Shown here in pieces: positions 44,378 to 52,266 of a stretch of DNA of 64,000 bases. How positions within the stretch are numbered: the first letter of the stretch is position 1; each line of letters starts with the position of its first letter. A program made the position numbers and the translations under genes. The stretch spans positions 1 to 64,000 of the forward strand of contig NZ_JAMYDU010000015.1 in NCBI RefSeq assembly GCF_024138395.1, given 5' to 3'. The notes under the pieces were generated by a model. It made no database searches. It worked only from the letters and a program-made list of their open reading frames with translations, and was not told the origin of the DNA. Source of the DNA: Pseudomonas mandelii. Its GTDB lineage: Bacteria > Pseudomonadota > Gammaproteobacteria > Pseudomonadales > Pseudomonadaceae.

Positions 44378-45757
44378 CTAACGATGGGTCGCACGCTCAA
44401 TCTTCGAAGCCTTGCGGTTTGTGTATCCGTCGAGGCTGTTTGCCAACCCCAACGCCAGGTTGACGGCGCACCATTGCAGCGGCTCCGGCAGTGTCTTGGG
44501 TGTCTTGTGGCGCAAGGCAGCAAGGAGCGGATGTTCGATGCCACCCACTCTTTCCGCCAACAGATGCCCGATCAGGGATTGGGCACCGATCCCGTGCCCT
44601 GAACATCCTGCTGTGTAGAGAATGTTGTGGTGGGTTCCGGTTTCGCCCACCACCGGCAACGCGTCGTACGCCATGCTGACGTAACCGCTCCAGCACGATT
44701 GAATGTCGATACCGCGCAAGGTCGGAAAACGTGTGTTCAGCGTGGCTGCCAACTCGCGATAGGCGATGTCATCGGGAATGTTCGGCGTTTGCGAGCCATA
44801 TACGTAGCCGAGGTGTTTGGTGGTCAGCAACAACGTATTGCGTGCCGTTAAACGATGACTTTCCATAGTCCAGTGCGGCGTCACCAACCCCTCTCGTCCT
44901 GCCCAACCCAATGAAGCCAATTGCTGCTCGGACAATGGCTTGGTTTCGATTGCCGACACCCGAAATGGAACAATCTTGTCGCGCAGCAATCCGATTTGCG
45001 GCGTATAGGCATTGGTAGCGAGCACCAGCACCGGAGCCGTTGCCCGGCCGCGAGTGGTTTGGCAGGTAATCGCTGGCCCATCGCAATAGGACACCAACGT
45101 CGTGTTCTCATACAGTTTCACACCCGCCTGGAGCGCTGCCCGCCGCAGTCCCATCACATATTTGCCAGGGTCCAGCGTTCCTCCGTGTGCTTGCAGGCAT
45201 CCAAAGAGAAACGCTGGCGGAATGCCCCGTGCACGTAACTGCGCCTGATCCAGAAACTCGGTGCGGGAACCGAGCTCATCGCCGACCTCCATGCTCTTGC
45301 GCAGCTTTTTCTCCTGAGAGGGATGAACACCCGCCCTGATGATCCCGGAGGCGTTGTAGTCGCAGTCGATATCCAATTCTCGCAGTCGACTTTCCACATA
45401 AGTGACACCTTCGTCGTAGAACCTGACGATGCTCTTCGCCTTATCGTGACCGACACGCTTGAGGAACAGTTCGAACTCAATGCCCATGCTACCGGCGAGA
45501 TAACCTGCATTGCGACCACTGGCACCGAAACCGGCGAACTCTTGCTCGATGACGACGACGTTCGCACCCAGCGCCGTAAGCTCCAGTGCTGTAGACAGCC
45601 CGGCGAAACCGGCACCGATCACGATCACGTCAGCGCTGACATCGCCCTCGAGTTCTGGCTGCAAGTCAACGGGACTCTCGACCCACCCACCCAGGCGGCG
45701 AAAATGCCCGCCGGCAAAGTGGCTTTCCAGCTCTTGCGCTTGATAGGTCATGGACAT
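44378..45757 (-). CDS. DAO-type FAD-dependent oxidoreductase (PuuB-like)
   Basis: A 459-residue flavoprotein: FAD motif VIVIGAGFAGLSTALELTAL from about residue 44, FGASGRNAGYLAG block, and C-terminal SGYVSMAYDALPVVGE followed by GCSGHGIG. It resembles gamma-glutamylputrescine oxidase and other cytosolic amine oxidases; there is no export signal. It is last in a five-gene operon otherwise made of acyl-CoA enzymes (11 bases after the thiolase gene), which links amine oxidation to CoA-dependent breakdown. Confidence 0.83.
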   Translation of the reverse strand: MSMTYQAQELESHFAGGHFRRLGGWVESPVDLQPELEGDVSADVIVIGAGFAGLSTALELTALGANVVVIEQEFAGFGASGRNAGYLAGSMGIEFELFLKRVGHDKAKSIVRFYDEGVTYVESRLRELDIDCDYNASGIIRAGVHPSQEKKLRKSMEVGDELGSRTEFLDQAQLRARGIPPAFLFGCLQAHGGTLDPGKYVMGLRRAALQAGVKLYENTTLVSYCDGPAITCQTTRGRATAPVLVLATNAYTPQIGLLRDKIVPFRVSAIETKPLSEQQLASLGWAGREGLVTPHWTMESHRLTARNTLLLTTKHLGYVYGSQTPNIPDDIAYRELAATLNTRFPTLRGIDIQSCWSGYVSMAYDALPVVGETGTHHNILYTAGCSGHGIGAQSLIGHLLAERVGGIEHPLLAALRHKTPKTLPEPLQWCAVNLALGLANSLDGYTNRKASKIERATHR

Positions 45758-45768
45758 GTGATGCGCTC

Positions 45769-47007
45769 CTATCGACTCAGGATGTGAATAGCGACTGCTG
45801 CTTCCTCAACACCTTGAAGACCGCCGCCGTTTTCCTGGATGGCATGCCGCGCGCCGTGTACCTGACGCGCCCCGGCTTCCCCGCGCAATTGAGTGGTCAA
45901 CTCGTACAACTGACCGATCCCCGTTGCGCCGAGCGGATGTCCTTTGGATTCCAGGCCGCCGGAGGTATTGATCGGTATGCGGCCACCCAGGGTGAAATCG
46001 CCCTGTTCGGCGCAAATTCCACCCTCCCCCAGCGGCGCCAGTCCGAGATTTTCCGACTGGATGATTTCCCCCATTGCCGAAGCGTCGTGTACTTCGGCCA
46101 CATGCATGTCCTGCGGGCCGAGTCCGGCGATCTCGTAGGCCTGGCGCGCAGCCAACAGGCTGACGTGCTTGTGCGGCTCATCCAGTCCACGCAAGGTGAA
46201 ACTGCGGATCACGCTGGCGGCGATTCGCACACAACGTTTCGGATCGGCCCCGATGCGTTTCAGGCCCGCCTCGGTGCAAAGGATCGCGGCGGCCGCGCCG
46301 TCGGACAACGGCGCGCACATCGGTAAAGTGATCGGATAGGTGATCGGTGGCGCCGTCAGTACCTCTTCGATGGTGAACGTCTTGCGAAATTGCGAATAAG
46401 GGTTGTGCACCGAGTGTTGATGGTTCTTGGCACACACCGCCGCGATCTGCCGTTGTGTGGTGCCGTAGGTCTTCATGTGCCAGCGGCACATGGCGGCATA
46501 AATGGCCATGAACTTGCTGTACGGGCGATCAGACTCCGAGCCTGGCGGAACAACGATGCCCTCCCCCATTTTGACCAGCGTCGCGTAGTTCTCCTCGGCG
46601 GTGGAAACATCCCAGCCGGTTTCGAACAGTGCCAGTGCCCGCGACTTGTCCGGCACGTTCATTTTCTCGGCGCCCAACGCTAACACCACATCGGTAGCCC
46701 CCGAGCGCAAGCTCTGCACCGCCAGATGAACCGCAGTACTGCCCGAGGCGCATGCGTTTTCGACGTTGTAGATCGGCACCCCTTCAATGCCGATCTTGCT
46801 GCACATCACCTGCCCCGGGATGGAGAGCTGGCCTTGTAAATGGCCATTGGTGATGCCGGCGTAAAACACCGCTTCGATGTCGCAGCGTCGGGCGCGGGCG
46901 TCTGCCAGAGCACCCTGCAACGCCTCCAGAGCCAGGTCCTGAAGGCTGCGCTCCAGATGACGTCCGAATTGGGTCATGGCGATGCCGGCTATGTAAATGG
47001 ATTCCAT
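45769..47007 (-). CDS. Thiolase-family acyltransferase (SCP-x/lipid-transfer type)
   Basis: A 412-residue thiolase-fold protein. The active-site Cys86 lies in NVENACASGSTAVHLAVQSL, and the His of the GHP motif in SGGLESKGHPLGATG. The usual C-terminal Cys-x-Gly motif is replaced by QENGGGLQ, as is common in SCP-x-like and lipid-transfer thiolases that act on branched or sterol-type side chains. It would cleave a 3-ketoacyl-CoA to release acetyl- or propionyl-CoA. Fourth gene in the operon, 17 bases after the ligase gene. Confidence 0.85.
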   Translation of the reverse strand: MESIYIAGIAMTQFGRHLERSLQDLALEALQGALADARARRCDIEAVFYAGITNGHLQGQLSIPGQVMCSKIGIEGVPIYNVENACASGSTAVHLAVQSLRSGATDVVLALGAEKMNVPDKSRALALFETGWDVSTAEENYATLVKMGEGIVVPPGSESDRPYSKFMAIYAAMCRWHMKTYGTTQRQIAAVCAKNHQHSVHNPYSQFRKTFTIEEVLTAPPITYPITLPMCAPLSDGAAAAILCTEAGLKRIGADPKRCVRIAASVIRSFTLRGLDEPHKHVSLLAARQAYEIAGLGPQDMHVAEVHDASAMGEIIQSENLGLAPLGEGGICAEQGDFTLGGRIPINTSGGLESKGHPLGATGIGQLYELTTQLRGEAGARQVHGARHAIQENGGGLQGVEEAAVAIHILSR

Positions 47008-47024
47008 CAGTTAACTCCTCGACG

Positions 47025-48584
47025 TCAGATCTGCCGATCAACGCTTTGCCAGTACTGGGCACGCAGATCCTTCTTCAACACCTTGCCAACAGGACTGCGT
47101 GGCAATGCATCAATGAAATCCACAGTTTTCGGAGACTTGACCGATCCGAGCCGGTCTTTGCAGAGACTGATCAGTTCTTCGGCGGTGACGCTTTGCCCGG
47201 CACTCAGCTCGACGACGGCCTTGACGCTCTCGCCCCACTGGTCGTCCGGAACACCGATCACCGCGCAGTCCTGCACTGCCGGATGGGCCCAAAGCACCTG
47301 CTCGACCTCGCTCGGATAAACGTTGAAACCACCGGAGATGATCATGTCCTTCTTGCGGTCGGTGATGTGCAGGTAGCCATGGGGGTCGAGATGGCCGATA
47401 TCACCAGTGTGCAGCCAACCATCGATGATGGTTTCGGCGGTTTTTTTCGGGTCCTTGTAATAACCCTTCATGACCAGGTCACCGCGTACGCAGATCTCGC
47501 CTGACTCGCCCTGGGCGAGAATCTCCCCGGCGTCGCTGAGGATCTCGACGCGAATCAGCGGATTGGGGCGGCCGACCGATGACAGACGCTCGTCCGATGC
47601 CAGTCGTCCACCTTGCAGATGCTCGGCGGGCGGCAGGTTGGAAATCGATGCGGGCGCTTCGGTCTGGCCGTATCCGCCGGCCATCACCGGGCCAAAGGTT
47701 TCGATAGCATGCTTGAGCTTCTCCACCGACATTGGCGCCGCGCCGTAAAGAAAGTATTTCAACGAGCTGAAATCGACCTTCTGCGCCAGATGCGGAACAT
47801 CCAGCAGGCGATAGATCACCGTCGGTGGCAGAAAAGTCTCGGTGACCTTGTACTTCGGAATCATCGCCAGCATCAGCGCCGGGTCCGGCTTGGTGATAAC
47901 TACCACGGTGCCGCCCCGCGAGGTGCACGGCAGGGACAGTGTGCCGGCGGTATGGGTCATCGGTGCCGCCGCCAGGTTGACCGGTGGATGCTCATCCCCA
48001 TAAGGAAAATTGATCATGAAGTGCGCACAGAACGTCTGGATGCTGCGATGGGTGTTCATCACACCCTTCGGCAAGCCTGTGGTGCCACCGGTTGGCGAGA
48101 TCGCCACCACATCGTCGAGTTGATACTCAACCTCGGGTGGCGTGCTCGGCTGACCTTCGATCCAGACTTTAAGCGAAGGTGCTTCGGGCAGATGTTCGTC
48201 GATGCAAATCCATAAACGGATTTTCGGCAGGCTCGGGCGCAACGCGTCGATGATGGATGCGAACTCCTTCTGGAAAAACAGCACTTCGCAGTCGAACGCA
48301 TCAAGCACATGACGGTTCTCTTCGGCACTGTTGCGAGCGCCAACCGGAATCCAGCACATGTTGGCGCGCCAGAGACCCAGTGTGCACGTCCAGGCCACGG
48401 CATCGTTCGCCGACCAGATCGCGCCCTTGGTGCTCTTCGGCAAACCCTCGGCCAACAGCGCATTGGCGATACGGCATGACAAGTTGCGGACTTCGGTAAA
48501 GGTGAAAACCCGGTCATCCTGGATATACGCCGCGCCGTGCGGATTGATCCGCCAGCCACGGTCGAAGAAATCAATAATCGCCAT
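47025..48584 (-). CDS. AMP-forming acyl-CoA synthetase
   Basis: A 519-residue ANL-superfamily ligase that forms acyl-CoA from a carboxylic acid, ATP and CoA. Motifs: ISPTGGTTGLPKGVMNTH (P-loop), YGQTEAP, GWLHTGDIGHLDPHGYLHIT, DRKKDMIISGGFNVYPSEVE and the catalytic Lys in PRSPVGKVLKKDL. ATG 48584 was chosen: it follows the upstream stop by 10 bases and starts the typical MAIIDFFDRG. Substrate class (chain, ring or side-chain acid) is not readable from the sequence. Confidence 0.88.
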   Translation of the reverse strand: MAIIDFFDRGWRINPHGAAYIQDDRVFTFTEVRNLSCRIANALLAEGLPKSTKGAIWSANDAVAWTCTLGLWRANMCWIPVGARNSAEENRHVLDAFDCEVLFFQKEFASIIDALRPSLPKIRLWICIDEHLPEAPSLKVWIEGQPSTPPEVEYQLDDVVAISPTGGTTGLPKGVMNTHRSIQTFCAHFMINFPYGDEHPPVNLAAAPMTHTAGTLSLPCTSRGGTVVVITKPDPALMLAMIPKYKVTETFLPPTVIYRLLDVPHLAQKVDFSSLKYFLYGAAPMSVEKLKHAIETFGPVMAGGYGQTEAPASISNLPPAEHLQGGRLASDERLSSVGRPNPLIRVEILSDAGEILAQGESGEICVRGDLVMKGYYKDPKKTAETIIDGWLHTGDIGHLDPHGYLHITDRKKDMIISGGFNVYPSEVEQVLWAHPAVQDCAVIGVPDDQWGESVKAVVELSAGQSVTAEELISLCKDRLGSVKSPKTVDFIDALPRSPVGKVLKKDLRAQYWQSVDRQI

Positions 48585-48594
48585 GTCGGTCACT

Positions 48595-49728
48595 TCACAG
48601 TTGGGTAACGGTTGCGCGAGCCAGGCCACGCTGTTCGAGGAAGCCCAGCAGGTAGCGATGACCGAAGGCTTTCGAGGCCGAGGCAAAACCCACTTTGGTG
48701 TTGTCGTTATCCAGCAGCTTGACCACTGCTGCAGCGTGCAAGGCGCCGGTGGCGATGTAAGGGGTGATGCCGTGTACGGTGGCACGCACCGCTGTCAACT
48801 GACCGCGGCCGATCGCGAAGTCGACGGTGCGTTGCAAGGTGCTGCGCTCGCGCGGTGGCATGCTCGGCGTGGTCGACTGCACGAGGCTACTGATCACCGC
48901 GTCCTGCTGCTCTTTCGGCAGGTGTTTGTACTCGGCTTCCCACTTCTCACCCAGGCCGTGGACCATTTTCATCACCGGGTTGTCGTAGAAACCAACGCAG
49001 GACATGCAGCTGCGCACCCGGCCATCCTCCTCGAAGAACACTGGCAGCGACGTGCCGCCCCATGGCAGGCAGAACACCGACTCCAACAGATCGGGACAGA
49101 CCACGTTGAAGCTGGTATTCGGCGCATATGGCACCAGTGCCTTCTCCCACAGATAGGCGCCGGGGTAGCGCATGCCTTCGAAAATGGTGGCCGTTGAACC
49201 AACGGTCACACCGGCGGCGCCGGTACGTGGCCCACGGGTCAGGGTTGCGGTTTCCAGCGAATCGACACCCGGAGTTTCCAGGGCCAGCTCGGCGGCGATC
49301 TCGGCGTAGGTGTACATGTACGCGAGCGATGGCGACAGCAGCAGCCCAGCCTGGCGGTATAGCTCGCCAAACTGATCGCGCAAGGCACGAATGTGCGCTT
49401 GCTCTCCGGCCGGATCCAGATAATGACAGCCGGCCTTCAATGCCGCTTCAACGGCGGTCAGGCCAAAATTGATGAATGGGCCGACCGTGTTGCAAACCAC
49501 GCGCGCGCCTTTGAACACTGAAGCCAGCGCTTCGACCTCATGGGGGCATTCAAGGATTTCGTAAGTCGCCGACTCCAGGCCGACGACGCGTTGCGCCATC
49601 ATTTCCTGGGCGCGGCCAGCGTTGCGCGCCACGGCGGTGAAAGGGATGTGCTGGTCGATCAACCAGTCCATGATCAGCATGCCGGTGTAACCACTGGCGC
49701 CGTAGACAACCACAGGATATTTGGCCAT
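48595..49728 (-). CDS. Saccharopine dehydrogenase-like NAD(P)-binding oxidoreductase
   Basis: A 377-residue protein with an N-terminal Rossmann fold (VVVYGASGYTGMLIMDWL, residues 6-23) and the NTVGPFINFG segment typical of saccharopine dehydrogenase-like reductases, including trans-acting enoyl reductases. The C-terminal part resembles DUF5938 proteins. The reaction is unknown; reduction of a double bond or imine is plausible in this operon. ATG 49728 has GAGG 9 bases upstream. Confidence 0.78.
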   Translation of the reverse strand: MAKYPVVVYGASGYTGMLIMDWLIDQHIPFTAVARNAGRAQEMMAQRVVGLESATYEILECPHEVEALASVFKGARVVCNTVGPFINFGLTAVEAALKAGCHYLDPAGEQAHIRALRDQFGELYRQAGLLLSPSLAYMYTYAEIAAELALETPGVDSLETATLTRGPRTGAAGVTVGSTATIFEGMRYPGAYLWEKALVPYAPNTSFNVVCPDLLESVFCLPWGGTSLPVFFEEDGRVRSCMSCVGFYDNPVMKMVHGLGEKWEAEYKHLPKEQQDAVISSLVQSTTPSMPPRERSTLQRTVDFAIGRGQLTAVRATVHGITPYIATGALHAAAVVKLLDNDNTKVGFASASKAFGHRYLLGFLEQRGLARATVTQL

Positions 49729-49783
49729 CGGGATGTACCTCATTGTTGTTATTGGATGAGTGATGTCGGGTGAATCTTCAGGG

Positions 49784-51067
49784 TCAGTTGTTCGCCCAGC
49801 CTTCGGCATAGAGCTGCTGAGCCAGCAGCCCCAGGCGCATGGTCAGGACACGGTTCTCGCCGTCCTCGATCAGCGAAGACTGGGTGTCGCGCAACAGCTT
49901 CTCGATGGGGTATTCGCGGGTGGTGCCGTTGCCACCGAACAGGCGGAAGGCTTCTTGCACAACGGCCATCGCCTCTTCGGTCACCGTGACCTTGGCAGCA
50001 GCTGTGGCGTAGGGATGGGTTTGCGGCGACAGGCGAGCGAAGCTCAGCGAACGCCGGGCGACAGCGCGGGCGGCCTCGACACGGCGCAGCATTTCGCCCA
50101 GGCGTAGGCGGGTCATCTGGTGGTCGATCAACGGATGACCGCCCTGACGGCGTTCATGGCAGTACTGCAGCGCCATTTCGAATGCTGCGCGCGCAACGCC
50201 GGTGAACACTTGGCTCATGTGCGTGCCGGCAAACGACCAGGAAGAGCTGACAGCGCCGTAGTAGGTATCACGTTCGGCGATCGCGAAACGCCGAGGCACT
50301 CGCACACTATCAAAGTAGATTTCGCCTTGCGGCAGAGAGCGCTGACCTATCTTGTCCAGCGGCTTGCCTTTGGAGACGCCTTTGAGATCCAGCGGAATGA
50401 TCACCGCAATACCATGCGGCCGACCGTTGGCATCGTAGAAACCGTCACCGTAATCGGCGCAGATCATGCCCAGGGCGACCTGTGCGACAGCGCCATTGGA
50501 CACCCATGCCGAGCTTTGACCGTTGAGGATGATTTCATCGCCAACCACTTTGGCGGTCAGGTTGCCGATATTTCCTGGCTTTCCTGCCGGCCAATCACGC
50601 GCCATATCGAAGATCTGGTTGTCGCTGCCACGGTCGGGTTGGGTTGCCATCCAGCAACCGATTCGGCCCTGACAAAGTTCTGCCAACTCGGTATTGCCAG
50701 CGGCGACGGCCATTTGCAGCGGGAAGTCAGCACAGCCAAGGGAAACCGCCAGGCCGGCATCGCCCCAACCGAGTTCTTCACCGATCAGCGACTCGATCCG
50801 CACCGCCATCTCCGGTGGCAGTTGTGCCAATAACGCCGGATCGAGGCCCAGCTTGGCGAACTCGCTGAACATTGAATAGTAAGGCGAGCCTGGAGCAACG
50901 ACCTCTTCCGGTGTCATGCGGTCCAGCTCGCGACCCAACGGGCGCAACACCTCTTTGGCGAAGCGGTGGACGGAGGCCTGAATCGCAGCCTCCTCTTCTG
51001 TCAGCGGGGTTTCGAAGCCGGAGAGTCCGGCGGCTGGCAGGGTAAGCGTCGACTTGAGCGAGATCAT
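49784..51067 (-). CDS. Acyl-CoA dehydrogenase-family protein
   Basis: A 427-residue acyl-CoA dehydrogenase: helical N-domain (about 20-150), the flavin segment GCWMATQPDRGSDNQ, middle beta-domain (about 170-280) and C-terminal helices with FRLFGGNGTTREYPIEKLLRD. It should introduce the alpha-beta double bond into an acyl-CoA. First gene of a five-gene operon; the operator-like palindrome at 51160 lies 93 bases upstream of its start. The 55-base gap to the next gene is the widest in the operon. Confidence 0.88.
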   Translation of the reverse strand: MISLKSTLTLPAAGLSGFETPLTEEEAAIQASVHRFAKEVLRPLGRELDRMTPEEVVAPGSPYYSMFSEFAKLGLDPALLAQLPPEMAVRIESLIGEELGWGDAGLAVSLGCADFPLQMAVAAGNTELAELCQGRIGCWMATQPDRGSDNQIFDMARDWPAGKPGNIGNLTAKVVGDEIILNGQSSAWVSNGAVAQVALGMICADYGDGFYDANGRPHGIAVIIPLDLKGVSKGKPLDKIGQRSLPQGEIYFDSVRVPRRFAIAERDTYYGAVSSSWSFAGTHMSQVFTGVARAAFEMALQYCHERRQGGHPLIDHQMTRLRLGEMLRRVEAARAVARRSLSFARLSPQTHPYATAAAKVTVTEEAMAVVQEAFRLFGGNGTTREYPIEKLLRDTQSSLIEDGENRVLTMRLGLLAQQLYAEGWANN

Positions 51068-51159
51068 CAGAGTACCTCCATCGAGAATGGCAGGCCGTTG
51101 CGCTTTGCAACTTCCCGCGTCTTGTTATTTGCAATCGACTCTAACAAGCAAAATTAATT

Positions 51160-51179
51160 AACGCAACATTCGTTATGTT
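51160..51179. promoter_or_regulatory. 20-base palindrome, probable TetR operator (site 2)
   Basis: aacgcaacattcgttatgtt matches the reverse complement of the site at 36653-36672 at 17 of 20 positions, in the same AACRYAAC-N4-GTTRYGTT layout. It lies in the promoter region of the acyl-CoA dehydrogenase operon. Confidence 0.6.
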
Positions 51180-51312
51180 TATTATTTCGAGCGTGACAGA
51201 ACACCTGCGGGCACGCGAAAACCGACCGAAGATCAGCTGAAATTTTCAGAGGTGGCGAAGCAAAACGGTTGGGAAGCAGGCATTGCGCCTGCCTCCCGAC
51301 ATCGCGCCAGAA

Positions 51313-52257
51313 TCAGCGCTGAGGGACTATTCCTCGTCGAGAAAACAGAATGGGTGAACCGTCGCTGTTCAACAGCAACGCCGTGAGAGAAACACCGTCG
51401 CTGCTGGATTGCTCATGAAAGCTCTGTCCGCCGTCATCACTGCGTACGATCAAACCGTCGAGTCCCACCGCGATGACTTCTCTCCCGGAGACATCGATGG
51501 CTGTTACCGAACTCTTGCTTTGCAGAGGCACGCGTTTCCAGCTCAAGCCATCTGCGGAACCGTGCAGCAGCGTGCCGCGTTGTCCGCCGACCAGCAACGA
51601 ACCGTCGCTCAGGACCGCCCCCGTCCACAAAGTGCCGCTGTAACCGGTATCGAGATAGCGCCAGTGCTTGCCCTGATCATCGGAACGCAACAACTGGCCG
51701 CGTTCTGCCGTGGCATATAACTGCCCCTTCGCATCGGTAAAAAGCCCCATCAGGTTCAGGTCGGCACGACTCGATCCCGGTGGCGCATCCAGCTTCTGCT
51801 CGATCCAGGTCTTGCCACCGTCGTCGGTTGTCAGCACCAGAGACCACAGCCCCACCGCGACGCCCTGCGTTGCGTTGAAGAAGTGCACTGCAAACAATGG
51901 CCGGTCTTCTGCACTGGACAATCGTTGAACCTGCCAGACATCGCCGCCGTCGCTGGTATTCAGAATCACGCCCCAGTGTCCGACCGCCCAGCCTTGCCTC
52001 GCGTCGACGAAGGAGACCCCGGTCAACGGTGTGGACAGCGGCACGGAAGTCGCCTGACGAAAGTGCTGGCCGTGGTCGTCGGAGAGCAACACCATGCCGT
52101 GATCGCCGACGGCAACGGCTCGCTCACTGGCCCAGGTAGCACTTAACAGAGTGGCGGCACTGGCGTTGCCGGTTTGTGTCGCTGGTACGGCCGGCAAGGA
52201 TGAGGCCTGTAACAACGCCGGCAACAGCAGAACAATCAGAGGAATCAGGTTTCGCAT
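51313..52257 (-). CDS. YCF48-like beta-propeller periplasmic protein
   Basis: A 314-residue protein with a signal peptide (LIVLLLPALLQASS, cleavage near residue 19) and repeated BNR/YCF48 blades (DDHGQHF, DGGDVW, DDGGKTW, DDQGKHW, DDGGQSF). Proteins of this type are often encoded with DUF1302, DUF1329 and RND proteins. The blade repeats suggest a scaffold or docking part in the periplasm. Last in the four-gene envelope operon, 9 bases after the RND gene. Confidence 0.85.
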   Translation of the reverse strand: MRNLIPLIVLLLPALLQASSLPAVPATQTGNASAATLLSATWASERAVAVGDHGMVLLSDDHGQHFRQATSVPLSTPLTGVSFVDARQGWAVGHWGVILNTSDGGDVWQVQRLSSAEDRPLFAVHFFNATQGVAVGLWSLVLTTDDGGKTWIEQKLDAPPGSSRADLNLMGLFTDAKGQLYATAERGQLLRSDDQGKHWRYLDTGYSGTLWTGAVLSDGSLLVGGQRGTLLHGSADGLSWKRVPLQSKSSVTAIDVSGREVIAVGLDGLIVRSDDGGQSFHEQSSSDGVSLTALLLNSDGSPILFSRRGIVPQR

Positions 52258-52266
52258 AGGGTCTCC

